DNA from: Opisthorchis felineus
Lineage: Eukaryota > Platyhelminthes > Trematoda > Opisthorchiida > Opisthorchiidae
Reading direction: 5' to 3'
Length of the DNA stretch: 64,000 nt
Assembly: GCA_004794785.1 (NCBI GenBank)
Contig: SJOL01010064.1
Location: 132,007 to 196,006 of the forward strand
In this document: piece by piece, positions 1 through 9,265 of the stretch
Numbering within the stretch: the stretch's first letter is position 1
How the letters are laid out: every line of letters begins with the position of its first letter
Position numbers and translations under genes: made by a program
Notes under the pieces: generated by a model
The model's input: the letters and a program-made list of their open reading frames with translations, nothing else
Told to the model about the DNA's origin: nothing
Databases searched by the model: none

Positions 1-1639
1 GGACATAGTGCTTGCAGATGTTGATGACCTAACCACGCACGTCAAGTTTCGCGGTAAACTGCAGCAGAGTTCTCCATTTTAACTGGAAAAACATGATAGG
101 AGGATCATGTCGTCGATCATAGCAGAAAGCCGAGCGAGCCTACCTGACGCATACGACCAATATGCGGGTAGGGTCCACGATGCCTAATCAAGTGTCCGAC
201 GTGGGCCCATCAATCTCCACCGGGAAAAGCCGAAGATCCGAATTGTACGACATGAAGGTTGAATTTTATTGGTCGTTTTCATTAGTACATATGTCCTGCC
301 GGGACGTGTATGGCTTTCTTGGTGGGCAGTGTTCATGGAGCTAGTGACCCCATGAAGTGAGAAGACGATAAAAGTTAGGTTATCACGATTGGCACATCAT
401 CTGTCACAATAAAACCCAACTATCCGCTACTTACTCAAAAGAGACGGCCGACACTTCCGGCATTAGTTGTATTTGTCTTAATCGGTAAGGTGCCCGCCGG
501 ATTCATCGCCTGCAAACTGCCACACCTCACACGACGGCGTTCCATACTTCAGTGGGAACCTGCAGCTGCACAACCCTTCGTTAACCGTCGATTCACCGGA
601 AGTCGATCGTACAAATCTTGAAGGCCCTATGGTTGTGTTCCAGATAATAAGAGGTGACTATGGGATAGTTCCCGTAGCTCCTTAGACAAATAATAATTGG
701 ATAGGTGCTGCTTAGTCTGTTATTAGCAAATGCGCACAACTTGCCAGCTTCCACGGATCCCTCGGCTTTTCGTTGGTTTTGCTGGCCGTTTGCTGCATTT
801 GTAGTATACCCACTCGTAACGCAAAACAGCGTTGGCGCTTCGATCATATGCCGTACGCGCAAATACTTTATAGTTATCCTTCAAGTATTCATTTAAAGCT
901 TTCCGGAACACCGTTAAGGATGACAACAGGACGGCAACCAATGTCTCAGAAAACTTATCTGAGGCCACATCTGAAACCGTAGCACCGGAGCGTTAAAAAT
1001 GGAAGGCGCGCCAAATGTTAGGAAGGGAGACGAGATTCATTAAAATAAATTCCATGTAAACTAAGAAGGATTTTGGTTGTTTTGGTGTGATCATACACAC
1101 AGCAAACTTCTACATTTTCACCTGAAACTTTTTACTCGGCAGATTTAGGTTTAGAAGAAACGACCATCTACCAGCTGGCGAGCAGCCTGGTTTCCTACCA
1201 AAATAGAGGCCATTCCCACGTTTTTTGCCTCAAATCGAAATTGCGCGTGATGTGTTGTCTTGCTAAATTGAACACTCAAACGTTGTTTTCCTCTTGGTTT
1301 CCTCCAACGCAAGCGGATTCCGTCGACGACTGCTCGACCTGTTTAAGTGAGCGGGGAGCTGTAACTTCTCCCCCTAGCGGTCCAAAGGTTAGCATTTATC
1401 TGCCGCATCGCTGTCTAATGAAACTTTATTAGTCCACAATTTTGCGCCTCGACCGACCCAGCTGGTCTGGGAATGGAACAAACTAAGTAGCTTCCGTGAA
1501 CAGCTTTTACGTTATATATGTATATATATAAGTTTGCCATAAAACCCTCTCAGTTTGCCTGATCAGGCCACTAGTATCGCGTACGAAGTACGTGAATTAT
1601 TTTCAGCACATATATAATGTAGTGGGATACTTTTGCTTT
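1..1639. other. No recognisable gene or repeat
   Basis: Both strands carry only short reading frames (under 100 codons) that overlap each other in several frames and match no family I know. A short AT-rich run with TATA steps lies near 1513-1532. I see no splice-site-bounded coding exon that I could defend. Confidence 0.5.
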
Positions 1640-1985
1640 CGGCAGGCACCTCCAAATATTCCTTGGCTTCCTACAGAACCCACCTCGGTTAATTAGAAGA
1701 CGTAACAACCTGAGACAGTCCTTAATGGAGACCAGAGTTAAATGTTAAAAATCTATCTTTATAGTATCACAGGACTTTCCACGAGGTCGAGCTGGAATCT
1801 TCGTGGTGGGGCGAGATTCGAAGTACTGAAAACTTTCGATTCTGATTGGGTTACATTCTGTCCAATCATCGAGTGACCTCCGCGGTCGGTCCACGACACG
1901 CCCATACGTACGATCGATGTCATGTTACATTATTTCGAGCGGATCGCCTACGGACGGTTTCCTCCTACTGAACATGGAATCGCCG
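1640..1985. repeat. Diverged direct repeat, unit 1
   Basis: This stretch aligns by eye with 2255-2605 along its length in the same orientation. Shared landmarks are GGCTTCCT (1668 and 2290), ATGGAGAC (1724 and 2350), ATCACAG, a GGAATCTTCGTG / AGAATCTCCGTG pair, ATTCTG.CCAATCA (1852 and 2471) and GAGCGG followed by a CC.ACGGAC block. The spacing between units is about 617 bp. A plausible reading is a pair of long terminal repeats or two copies of one dispersed repeat. A gypsy-type integrase relic pointing this way at 3215-3790 would place its 3' LTR in this area, but I see no clear LTR ends. Confidence 0.55.
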
Positions 1986-2254
1986 CATTTCTGGGTAGAG
2001 ACCATGTGATCTGGTATTTAATGTATTAAGTCGATGGCTGCACTCAACCTATATGTATGCGGTTGCTCGTCCAAATCCCGTGTGCTAGTATACTTCTTGT
2101 ATGTCATGCACACTTATTCTTATCTTGCGGGCAATTATTGTGCAACTACTCCACTCAGGCATTAGATCCTCCGTACTTCGTAGCTGCCCCCGCTTTCGTT
2201 TGGGAGCAAGGCGTAGAGGCTGTGGCCGTCATCCGCTATTCCGTACGGACTCGT

Positions 2255-2605
2255 GTCTTCTGAACGGTCTTGCAACTCTGTCGGTCCTGGGCTTCCTGCT
2301 CCGCTCACTATGGTATATCAAAAGGCACGGTAGCTTCAGACATCCCTTTATGGAGACGATGGAAAATTATTTTTTGGGGTCATCACAGAATGTTTCACGT
2401 GGTCATGCTAGAATCTCCGTGAGGGGACGAGAAGCGTCGAGCCAAAAATGCTCGATCCAGATTGGCTGACATTCTGACCAATCAGGGCACACCTTCGTTT
2501 GGCCTGTAGCCCGCACCTGACACATGCACCCAATCGAAGTGATGTTCGGTTTTTAGGAGCGGCTGACCTCCGGACAGAACGAGACCTCTTTCCTAATAGC
2601 CTTCA
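2255..2605. repeat. Diverged direct repeat, unit 2
   Basis: Second copy of the ~350-bp repeat described at 1640-1985, same orientation, with many substitutions and small indels. From 2606 to 3214 there is no further recognisable coding sequence. If the gypsy relic upstream on the minus strand is real, that interval would be the untranslated 3' part of the element, and these units are LTR candidates. Confidence 0.55.
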
Positions 2606-3214
2606 CGTCATGTGGTTGTTACTGACGCATGTTACGCCAGCTGTGACCATATCCGTCCGGTGAGCGCGACAAACATAATCCATCTCACTGTGATGGGAGC
2701 TTTCTAACCATGTATCTGTGGGGGGTCTTTCCGTAATAGTGAAATTTTGGTTTTATAGGCACTCGCCTAAGTACGTCCTTATAAGTTTGTGTGCGCGTTC
2801 CGTTCAAATAGGGGCCGGGAAAAACTCCGGTGGACATCCTAATTCACGAAACCTGCATGAGAATGTATTTTCCAAATAAAATCCAAAGGTACCTTAGCCG
2901 TCGCTCGAATTTATCAAACCGCTGCTTTACACGCACACAGGAGTTGCAACCGCTGTTACTGGATCGATTGAGTAGGCCGAATATTATATGTAAGCTGCAT
3001 TGTGGTGTGATAGCGGTCGTGGCTTTTGACGATACAAATCTTCTTTGTGGCCCAGATTATTGCACCTGGTATACTTATGACTTCCATACCGACCGTAAAG
3101 GGCGCAGTGCTACTCTTGTAGCACCACCATCTTGTGGGAGGTTCGCTCTGTCCTTGACCGTTTCTGTTCTAGGACCTTCTTGGGACGTCGAACAATTTCG
3201 GCTGATATCAGTGT

Positions 3215-3790
3215 GAGTTATCAGATGCTAGCTTAAATCGATTAATACTGACAGTCTCACCTGGCCCACAGTGCTATGTGATGAAAACCTTTTCATTACA
3301 TCGAGCTATCCTGAAGGGGCACTAGTCTGGACAATTTAATGGTTTCTGAGATCCGTGGGCGCGTAGAAAAATGTGCGTGCATGTCCTCATCGTTTAGAGA
3401 GCGAATACATCACGGCTCGACAAGCCTATGCCAGTAGAGCAGAGATGGTGTAGTCCCGCGGCAAGGTGCTTGCTAAACGAAACCTCATACGGACAAGTGT
3501 CAGGGACCGAGGAGTATTAGACCCCGGAAAATCTATCGGTTTACTTTATACTGCAAAACATATACCTGGGAGGAGCATAGCGACGATGGCGTCCGATGGG
3601 TAATGTCAACGGCGCTGACTGATGCCTTAAGTAGTCGATGAAATCTCTCAATCATGTCGTTTGCTTGGGCATGGTAGATTGTATTGCGGATGGAGTCATC
3701 ATCGACAGCATAATATCAGTGTTCAACATGGATACATCACTGCCGTACGCGCAGCCTCATGTCAAGAGTCTTTGAGAACTGAGTGCTTTT
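3215..3790 (-). pseudogene. Ty3/gypsy-type integrase relic (C-terminal part)
   Basis: Minus-strand translation, in more than one frame, reads TQFSKTLDMRLRVR, then YHAQANDMIERFHRLLKA, and further on CPFRIARCNEKVFIT and ETVSINRFKLA. These match, in order, the end of the gypsy integrase core (the HPQANGMVERFHR motif that carries the catalytic glutamate, here E of MIERF) and the C-terminal segment GPFRV...ETVSIDRLKPA. In a live element this enzyme inserts the reverse-transcribed DNA copy into the host chromosome. Here there are stops and frameshifts throughout and no long open frame, so it is dead. Upstream pol domains are missing: SINE-A copy 1 and RTE copy A follow directly beyond 3800. The family is known in Clonorchis as CsRn1-like gypsy elements; assignment to that lineage is inference. 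Confidence 0.65.
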
Positions 3791-3805
3791 GAACTAAGAA
3801 AGGAG

Positions 3806-3938
3806 CGAAATGGTTGTGGTTACAGCCCGAGCGCGAGGTCCGTGGTTTGAACCTGACCTCTGCGTCTCAACTTCCCCTGTCTGGGCTTGGGATTAGGCAC
3901 CGAAAGGGTGTTACAGCTGAATGATAACCTTATTACTT
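3806..3938 (+). mobile_element. SINE-A copy 1 (internally deleted)
   Basis: tRNA-like head with a GAGCGCGA segment and a degraded B box (GGTTTGAACC), followed by the SINE-A body (CTTCCCCTGTCTGGGCTTGGG) joined directly to the 3' part (TTAGGCACCGAAAGGGTG). About 60 bp of the usual body is deleted at that join. It abuts the 5' edge of RTE copy A. No target-site duplication was found. Confidence 0.8.
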
Positions 3939-3939
3939 T

Positions 3940-5725
3940 CCACTGTCCCCTGTCCATTGTTTGTGCTCGCTCCCTGATGGACTGTAGCTCTGAGTCCGCC
4001 AAAGACGCTCTAGGTGCTCTTTTACAACCGGCTACGAGCTCAGAGAGTTGTAGTTGTTAGTGACATGAACGCTCGGGTAAGTTGGCTTAGCGCTGCTGAT
4101 GCTCAACTGGGTTGTGATCCTGGGTTAGACACAAGACACACGGACAGCGAAGAGCGTCTTATGGAGGTATGTGTTGACCAGAGATGGTTCCTTTGAAGTA
4201 GCTATTTACAAAACAGCGGAATTCATTTGACTGCGTGAAGCACACCAACAAACTAGCTCCGAATCTATATTGGACACATTGACGTCGATTACCGGTGTTC
4301 GGTGTTGAACACTGATGTCATGCTGTCGGTGATGATGATGATGATTACCGGTGATGAGGGTCAGTCACTGCCTGCCGCTGTTTTTGGAATACTTACGTGG
4401 ACTGTAAACATGCTTTCCCGTTGCTGATTTTTATTGCGCTTTTCAAGTCTGCACAAACTTCGCTTAGCCACTGAAAGCACCAGCAATCAAAGAAACCTAT
4501 CATAAGCACCTCCAATACTTGCCGGTTGGTCCAGTTTCGTGTGTTAATGATCACTGGAGACAGATATCCAAAGCACTATTCAGTACTGCAACTTCTACCT
4601 GCGGTACGACCCAGCCAGCCTCATTCAAGCTCTGGATCTCTGATGGGAGTGTGGCTTTGCTCGGTGACATTCCTCCTGGTTGCAACCACAGCTCAACTCG
4701 ACGCATCATCCGACGCCAGGTAAAACTGAGTGTTCTTGCTCACCGGGATTCTTGGTGGATCGGATCGTTCCGGTGTAGCACCCTTTTGGTACCTAACTGC
4801 CATGCCAACAAAAGGAGGCACGAGGACTGGGATGCCGCCAGGTTGGCCGAGCCTAGGTGAGCAGTCGAGATGCTGGGGGTTGGGTTCGATTACGGCGCCT
4901 TAACCACTGAGCTATTTCGAACTCCTCGAGCACCAAAATGGCTGACTGATATCCGGCAAAGGAGAACGTTTGGAGCTTTGAACACAATACTTCGAACAAT
5001 GATTCAGTTGACCACCCTCTACCTCAAATTTCAGACTGTCGGCCTTTAACAGAAACATAGCCTATGAATATGGGACCATCTAGCCTCAGAAGTGTCCGAG
5101 TGTATGTCCCCACTCAAGCGCTATCGTGCTCCTGGTCCAGACAATATTCCACCTGTTTAAGGACGGTGCTGTATACCTCAATCAGTGCGTGTCTAGCCGT
5201 CAGTTCACCTCCCGTTGTAACAAGGCTTATGGCGTTACTGATTCCTCGTCGTTTTATGGCAGCACGCAAAATATCGACCCGTGAACATCAAGCGGGATTT
5301 CGACCGTCAGGTGTTAGAGCAAGCCATATGTATGTTGATGTTCCTTGACTTCAATGGTGCTTTTGATTTTGTCGTTTTGCCATTGCCCATAGCTGCATTT
5401 GTTCAACAGGGGATGTCCCAAAGGTGTGTGAACATAATCCAGTCTTTATATTCACATACTTCGGACGTGTAGGAGTGTGTGATGGGATATCTGCAAGCTT
5501 TCCCACAAGAAGCGATGTCCGGTAGCGATTACCACTGTCTCCATTTTTGTTCAGCTTCATCCATGGAACTGCGAGGCGAACGCCGGGAGGTCATCAAAAC
5601 CCCGGTGTTCAAATTGTCACTAGTTCGCACGTCGTCAATCTGGAGTTCGCAGACGATATCGTCCTCATCTTTGAAGACGAGGACCAGGCACAAGCTCTGT
5701 TGTATAAACTGACCATCATACCACC
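3940..5725 (+). pseudogene. RTE-like LINE relic A (endonuclease to reverse transcriptase)
   Basis: Translation in shifting frames gives the order of an apurinic-endonuclease LINE: MDCSSESAKDALGALL and SDMNARV (endonuclease core), CRCFWNTYVD (endonuclease end), the linker WRQISKALFSTAT and FKLWISDGSVALL, then reverse transcriptase LKRYRAPGPDNIPPVLFKDG, EHQAGFRPSG, FLDFNGAFDFV and EFADDIVLIFEDE. The last two are the catalytic motif A and the F/YADD box. The protein would nick DNA and prime reverse transcription of its own RNA. Many stops and frameshifts and a missing stretch after QAGFRPS make it non-coding. The 5' third of the endonuclease is absent. SINE-A copy 2 interrupts it at 4762-4920. 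It ends near 5725, where relic B starts again in the endonuclease. Confidence 0.85.
4762..4920 (-). mobile_element. SINE-A copy 2, inserted in RTE relic A
   Basis: The reverse complement begins CGAAATAGCTCAGTGGTTAA, continues through a B-box remnant (TAATCGAACCC), the body (CTAGGCTCGGCCAACCTGGC) and ends in GGTGCTACACCGGAACGATC. It is the only minus-strand SINE-A copy in the cluster. LINE coding sequence is recognisable on both sides (HRDSWW before, then an LISGKGERLEL-like segment after), with some LINE sequence lost at the junction. I could not define a target-site duplication. Confidence 0.85.
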
Positions 5726-5786
5726 TTTTAGCGTGCCAGCTACGTACCTAAATTGACCACATCACCATCAGCTGCCGATAGTGATC

Positions 5787-5983
5787 GGGGCGAGATGGCC
5801 CAAGTGGTTAGAGCGCGAATTTACTGACCGGAAGGTCCGTGGTTCGAACCCGAACTCTGCATCTCGACTTCCCCTGTCTAGGCTTGGGCAACCTGGCAGT
5901 ATCCCAGCCTTCGTGCTTCCTTCTGGTAGCATGGCAGTTAGGCCCCGAAAGGGTGCTACAGCTGAACGATTATCTTATTTTTT
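5787..5983 (+). mobile_element. SINE-A copy 3 with target-site duplication
   Basis: Full-length copy: A box in CGAGATGGCCCAAGTGGTTA, B box GGTTCGAACCC, body CTTCCCCTGTCTAGGCTTGG, and 3' end GGTGCTACAGCTGAACGATT followed by an AT-rich tail. TAGTGATC occurs on both sides (5779-5786 and 5984-5991). Removing the SINE and one repeat restores the LINE endonuclease frame across the site, which proves the insertion. Confidence 0.93.
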
Positions 5984-6298
5984 TAGTGATCAGTAACCGG
6001 CTGCCGGTCGTTTTGGAGCACTTATGTAGATTCTGCCCATGCAATCCTCCGGAATGGCTCCTCTTCGCTTTCAAAGGCCGCATAGGGGGGCGGACAACTG
6101 ACTTATCAACTGGTAGGTTAGCATATCGCGAAGTTGGACGGATTTGTCAGAACGGTCTTCTGGACTTTCTTCCAACTACTCCGCAGTCGGATGTCTATTC
6201 CTACTGGAACGAGATCTCCACATCCTTGCATGATGCCGGAAGTTTCGTCTGTGAAATGCTGCTACCAGGTCCGTTCAAGCACTTGATACAGAACAGTG

Positions 6299-6494
6299 CT
6301 CGAGCTAGCTCAGTGGTTAAGGAGCCAGCTTACGGACTGAAAAGTCTGTGGTTCGAACCCAACTTATGCATCTCGACTGCTCCTGTCTAGGCTTGGGCAA
6401 CCTGGCAGTATCCCGGCCCTCAAGCCTCCTTCCGTTGGCAAAGCAGCTAAGCACAGAAAGGGCGCTACAGGTGAACGATTTTCTATTATCTATT
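6299..6494 (+). mobile_element. SINE-A copy 4 with 12-bp target-site duplication
   Basis: Head CGAGCTAGCTCAGTGGTTAA, B box GGTTCGAACCC, diverged body, 3' end GGCGCTACAGGTGAACGATT and a short T-rich tail. TACAGAACAGTG is repeated exactly at 6287-6298 and 6495-6506. It lies in the linker between endonuclease and reverse transcriptase of RTE relic B. Confidence 0.92.
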
Positions 6495-6812
6495 TACAGA
6501 ACAGTGGCACGGCCTGATTCTCGAAAAAACGTTCTCACCGATCCAGAAAAAATGTAACCGGGTAAATTATCAGATGTCAAGTGAAACCCAGCGTGTACGC
6601 TGACTGTGATGGCTAAGGGATTGAGGGAGTGTCACGGTCAAGGATCGAACCGGTGCGACCACCTGCATTGAAGAAGGATACCTCGACTGCTGGATCGAGC
6701 ACTTTGAACAACAATTCCGGTGGCCGCCTGCAACCCAACCGAACTACACTAGAACCATAGATGGTGAACCTGGAGCCCCCTAAAGCGTCGGCGGTTCATG
6801 ATTACATATGCC

Positions 6813-6989
6813 CTCTCAAGTTCAGTGGTTAAAGCGCGAATTTACTGACCGGAAAGCCCGTGGTCCGAACCAAGTTCCTGCATATCGACTGCTCCTGTCT
6901 AGGTTCGAGCAGCCTGACAGTATCTCTGCCGTCGTACTTCCTTCGGGTGGCCTGGCAGTTAGATACCGAAAGGGTGCTACAGCTGGACG

Positions 6990-6990
<1 letters not shown>
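6813..6990 (+). mobile_element. SINE-A copy 5 with trinucleotide tail
   Basis: Diverged head (TCAAGTTCAGTGGTTAAAGC), damaged B box (GGTCCGAACC), body CTCCTGTCTAGGTTCGAGC and 3' end GGTGCTACAGCTGGACGG, running straight into a TTA repeat. Flanking duplication not identified. Confidence 0.85.
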
Positions 6991-7033
<43 letters not shown>

Positions 7034-7040
7034 TACTATT
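6990..7040 (+). repeat. TTA microsatellite at a SINE tail
   Basis: About sixteen TTA units with two TAC interruptions near the end. It starts exactly at the 3' end of SINE-A copy 5, so it probably grew from that copy's 3' tail. It encodes a run of tyrosines or leucines in a spurious reading frame. Confidence 0.9.
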
Positions 7041-7125
7041 CTCATGCACTACCAAGTTACTGGTTCGAATGAGTTACTGTCTACATTGTTCAAGCATGGT
7101 GGTTGTAAACTTTAATATTCGTTTG

Positions 7126-7240
7126 TCTCGACTTCCCCTGTCTAGGCTTGGGTAACCTGGTAGTATCGCAGCTCTCATGCTTCCTCCGGGTGGCATGGCA
7201 GCTAGGCACCGGAAGGGTGTTGCAGCTGAACGATCTTTTC
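7126..7240 (+). mobile_element. SINE-A copy 6, 5'-truncated, with target-site duplication
   Basis: Only the tRNA-unrelated body is present: it starts at TCTCGACTTCCCCTGTCTAG, within the 3' strand of the tRNA-like acceptor stem, and ends TGCAGCTGAACGATCTTTTC. ATTCGTTTG is repeated exactly at 7117-7125 and 7241-7249, so the short form was inserted as such and not trimmed later. Confidence 0.9.
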
Positions 7241-8236
7241 ATTCGTTTGCCTGATGTACTTGCTTCCATTTTGGAAACGGAGACTGTTCAAAACAACTCA
7301 GAATAAACCGTTATAGTGTCTGTTTTAAAAAAAAGGGACACGTAGCAAATGCGGTAATCGCAGAGAGATTAGTTTGACTCCGCTTGTAACAAGACTCTTG
7401 GCGTCACTTGCCCTTCGTCGTATTATTGTGGCCCATGAAGCACTGACTCGAAAACAACAAGGGAGATTTCGAGCTGGTAGGGTTGCGTTGATCTTCACAC
7501 TCCGTCAGTTACTAGAACAATCTTGATATTCTTGAATTTTGAAAGCTCATTTAACTGTGTTGACCGCTCTGCTCAAAACACACTCAACAATGAGTGCTCC
7601 GGAACTTAATGAATAGGGTAAGTTATTTGTATTCTCAGACTTCCGGGTACATGAGATTATATGGAGAGTTCTCTAAATTCTTCTATCCAGGAAGTGGGTT
7701 CCGACAAGGATGCCCACTCTCTCCATTTCTATTTACTGTCTTGATCAGCTGGATAGTGAGGTTAACTCTAGGGGGTTTTCAGAACGCGTTCAAATAGCTG
7801 CTGACAAAAACCTTGTTGATCTGGATTATGCAGACGACATAATCCTCGGCTTCGAAGAGGAGAAGGCACGTGTTTTGGGATGAACTAAACCAGTCCTCCC
7901 GTCCTTTGGAGTGCACTTTGCACCCACAAGCAGTATGGTGATGCTCATGGACACGCAGTCAATGAACAAACTGCTTACAATCAAAACAGAGGCACTCGGG
8001 TTTTCGGAGCGTCTTATGTGTCTTCGAAGTTGTGTAAGTCCCGATTATAGTGTGATAGATAGCATCAATGCGTGAATCTGTAAGGCTCGGATCGCGTTTG
8101 CTAATTTGAGAAACATATAGCGACATATCCCTGAACCTCAAAGGATTTGTGTATCAGGCTACAGTACGGGCTGTTTTGTTATGTGGTTGAGACTTGGCCC
8201 CTGCGGGCGGCGGAACTGAGACGTCTTCAGGTTTTC

Positions 8237-8409
8237 GGCCTAAGTGGTTAGAGCGCGAATTTGCTGATCGGAAGGTCCGTGGTTCGAATCCGACCTCGCA
8301 TCTCGACTTTCCCTGTCTAGGCTTGGGAAACCTGGCAATATCTCAGCCCTCGTGCTTCCTTCGGGTGGCATCGCAGCTAGGCACCGAAAGGATGCTACAG
8401 CTGAACGAT
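8237..8409 (+). mobile_element. SINE-A copy 7 with target-site duplication
   Basis: Starts GGCCTAAGTGGTTAGAGCG (a few bases of the head missing), B box GGTTCGAATCC, body and 3' end ATGCTACAGCTGAACGAT. CAGGTTTTC at 8228-8236 and CAGGTCTTC at 8410-8418 flank it, differing by one base. The LINE reads RLQVF before and VFHNRC after, so the duplicated codons are visible at the protein level too. Confidence 0.93.
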
Positions 8410-9069
8410 CAGGTCTTCCACAACCGTTGTCTCAGACCCGTAGCTCGTGTAGTATGGAGCCAGTGAATCACCAACGAGGCAATTAGAAAACGGGTGTTCG
8501 GTTGTGCAACAAAGACTTCAGTCAGCGAATGTATGCAGCCCCAAGAGTTGCGGTCGTTTGGCCGAATCATTGTTTGCTGAAAAGAGTGCTGTTTTTCGTC
8601 TTAATTTCAGAGTAACTCAGGTAGATAGGTGGTCAACATTTGATTTGGCAAAACGATATGGATACGATGACGAGAAGTCTGGGTGATGTTGGTGGGACTC
8701 AACTTCCAGGATGAGGTTCACGTGATCCCCACTATGCATGGTTGGAGACGCTGCAAGGTATGACTGCTGCTCGATATCAGTGGAGTTCTTGTTATCAATT
8801 TCTATTCAGATTGCCTGGATGAGTGTCTGAAGGTGTAGGCACCTCGGAACGATTCTGGTATGCTAGCACTAAGTCCCTTCCTGATCCACTCTTATTCTTT
8901 TCTTCACAATAAGGCCTTCAAACAAATTATGGTTGTGCGGCAACGAAGCATCAATCCAGCACACACGTAAGAAATCGTCCGTACGATATTGCTAGGCAAT
9001 GAGTCGGGTCAGCTTGGGCAGCAGATAAGGCTTATCAAGTCATGTTCGTTAAGGCGTATATTACACTTG

Positions 9070-9256
9070 CGAGATGGCTTAGTGGTTAGAGCGCGAGTTT
9101 ACTGACCGGAAGGTCCGTGGTTCGAACCCGACCTCTGCATCTCGACTTCCCCTGTCTAGACTTGGGCAGCCTGGCAGTATCCCAGCCCTCGTGCTTCCAT
9201 CGGGTGGCATGGCAGCTAGGCACCGAAAGGGTGCTACAGCTGGACGATTATCTTTT
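9070..9256 (+). mobile_element. SINE-A copy 8 with target-site duplication
   Basis: One of the best preserved copies: CGAGATGGCTTAGTGGTTAG head, B box GGTTCGAACCC, complete body, 3' end GGTGCTACAGCTGGACGATT and a T-rich tail. TTACACTTG is repeated exactly at 9061-9069 and 9257-9265. It lies about 250 bp downstream of RTE relic B. The interval 8823-9060 between them shows nothing I recognise. Confidence 0.93.
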
Positions 9257-9265
9257 TTACACTTG

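Larger units (their letters stand above)
5740..8822 (+). pseudogene. RTE-like LINE relic B, carrying five SINE insertions
   Basis: After the SINEs are set aside, one LINE reads through: IDHITISCR / SVTGCRSFWSTYVDSAHA (end of the endonuclease, 5745-6040), the linker LLDFLPTTPQSDV and ISTSLHDAGSFVC (6150-6270), WIEHFEQQFRWPPATQP (6690-6740), reverse transcriptase KKGTRSKCGN (7330), VTRLLASLALRR, FTLRQLLEQ, DLDYADDIILGFEEE with an intact YADD (7820-7860), SARIAFANLR-like and ETWPLRAAELRRLQVF (8190-8236), VFHNRCLRPVARVVW (8412-8460) and the C-terminal DPHYAWLETLQGM (near 8735). Stops and frameshifts are frequent, so no product is expected. SINE-A copies 3, 4, 5, 6 and 7 interrupt it at 5787, 6299, 6813, 7126 and 8237. 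Compared with intact relatives only the first part of the endonuclease is missing. Confidence 0.88.

Noticed and set aside
5781..6557. Reading frames of 60-180 codons with peptides such as [10 protein letters not shown]
   Set aside because: They are translations of SINE-A bodies joined to LINE relic sequence, not genes. The same peptides appear at every SINE-A copy.
6808..7155. Frames with long leucine, tyrosine or asparagine runs
   Set aside because: They come from the TTA microsatellite at the tail of SINE-A copy 5.
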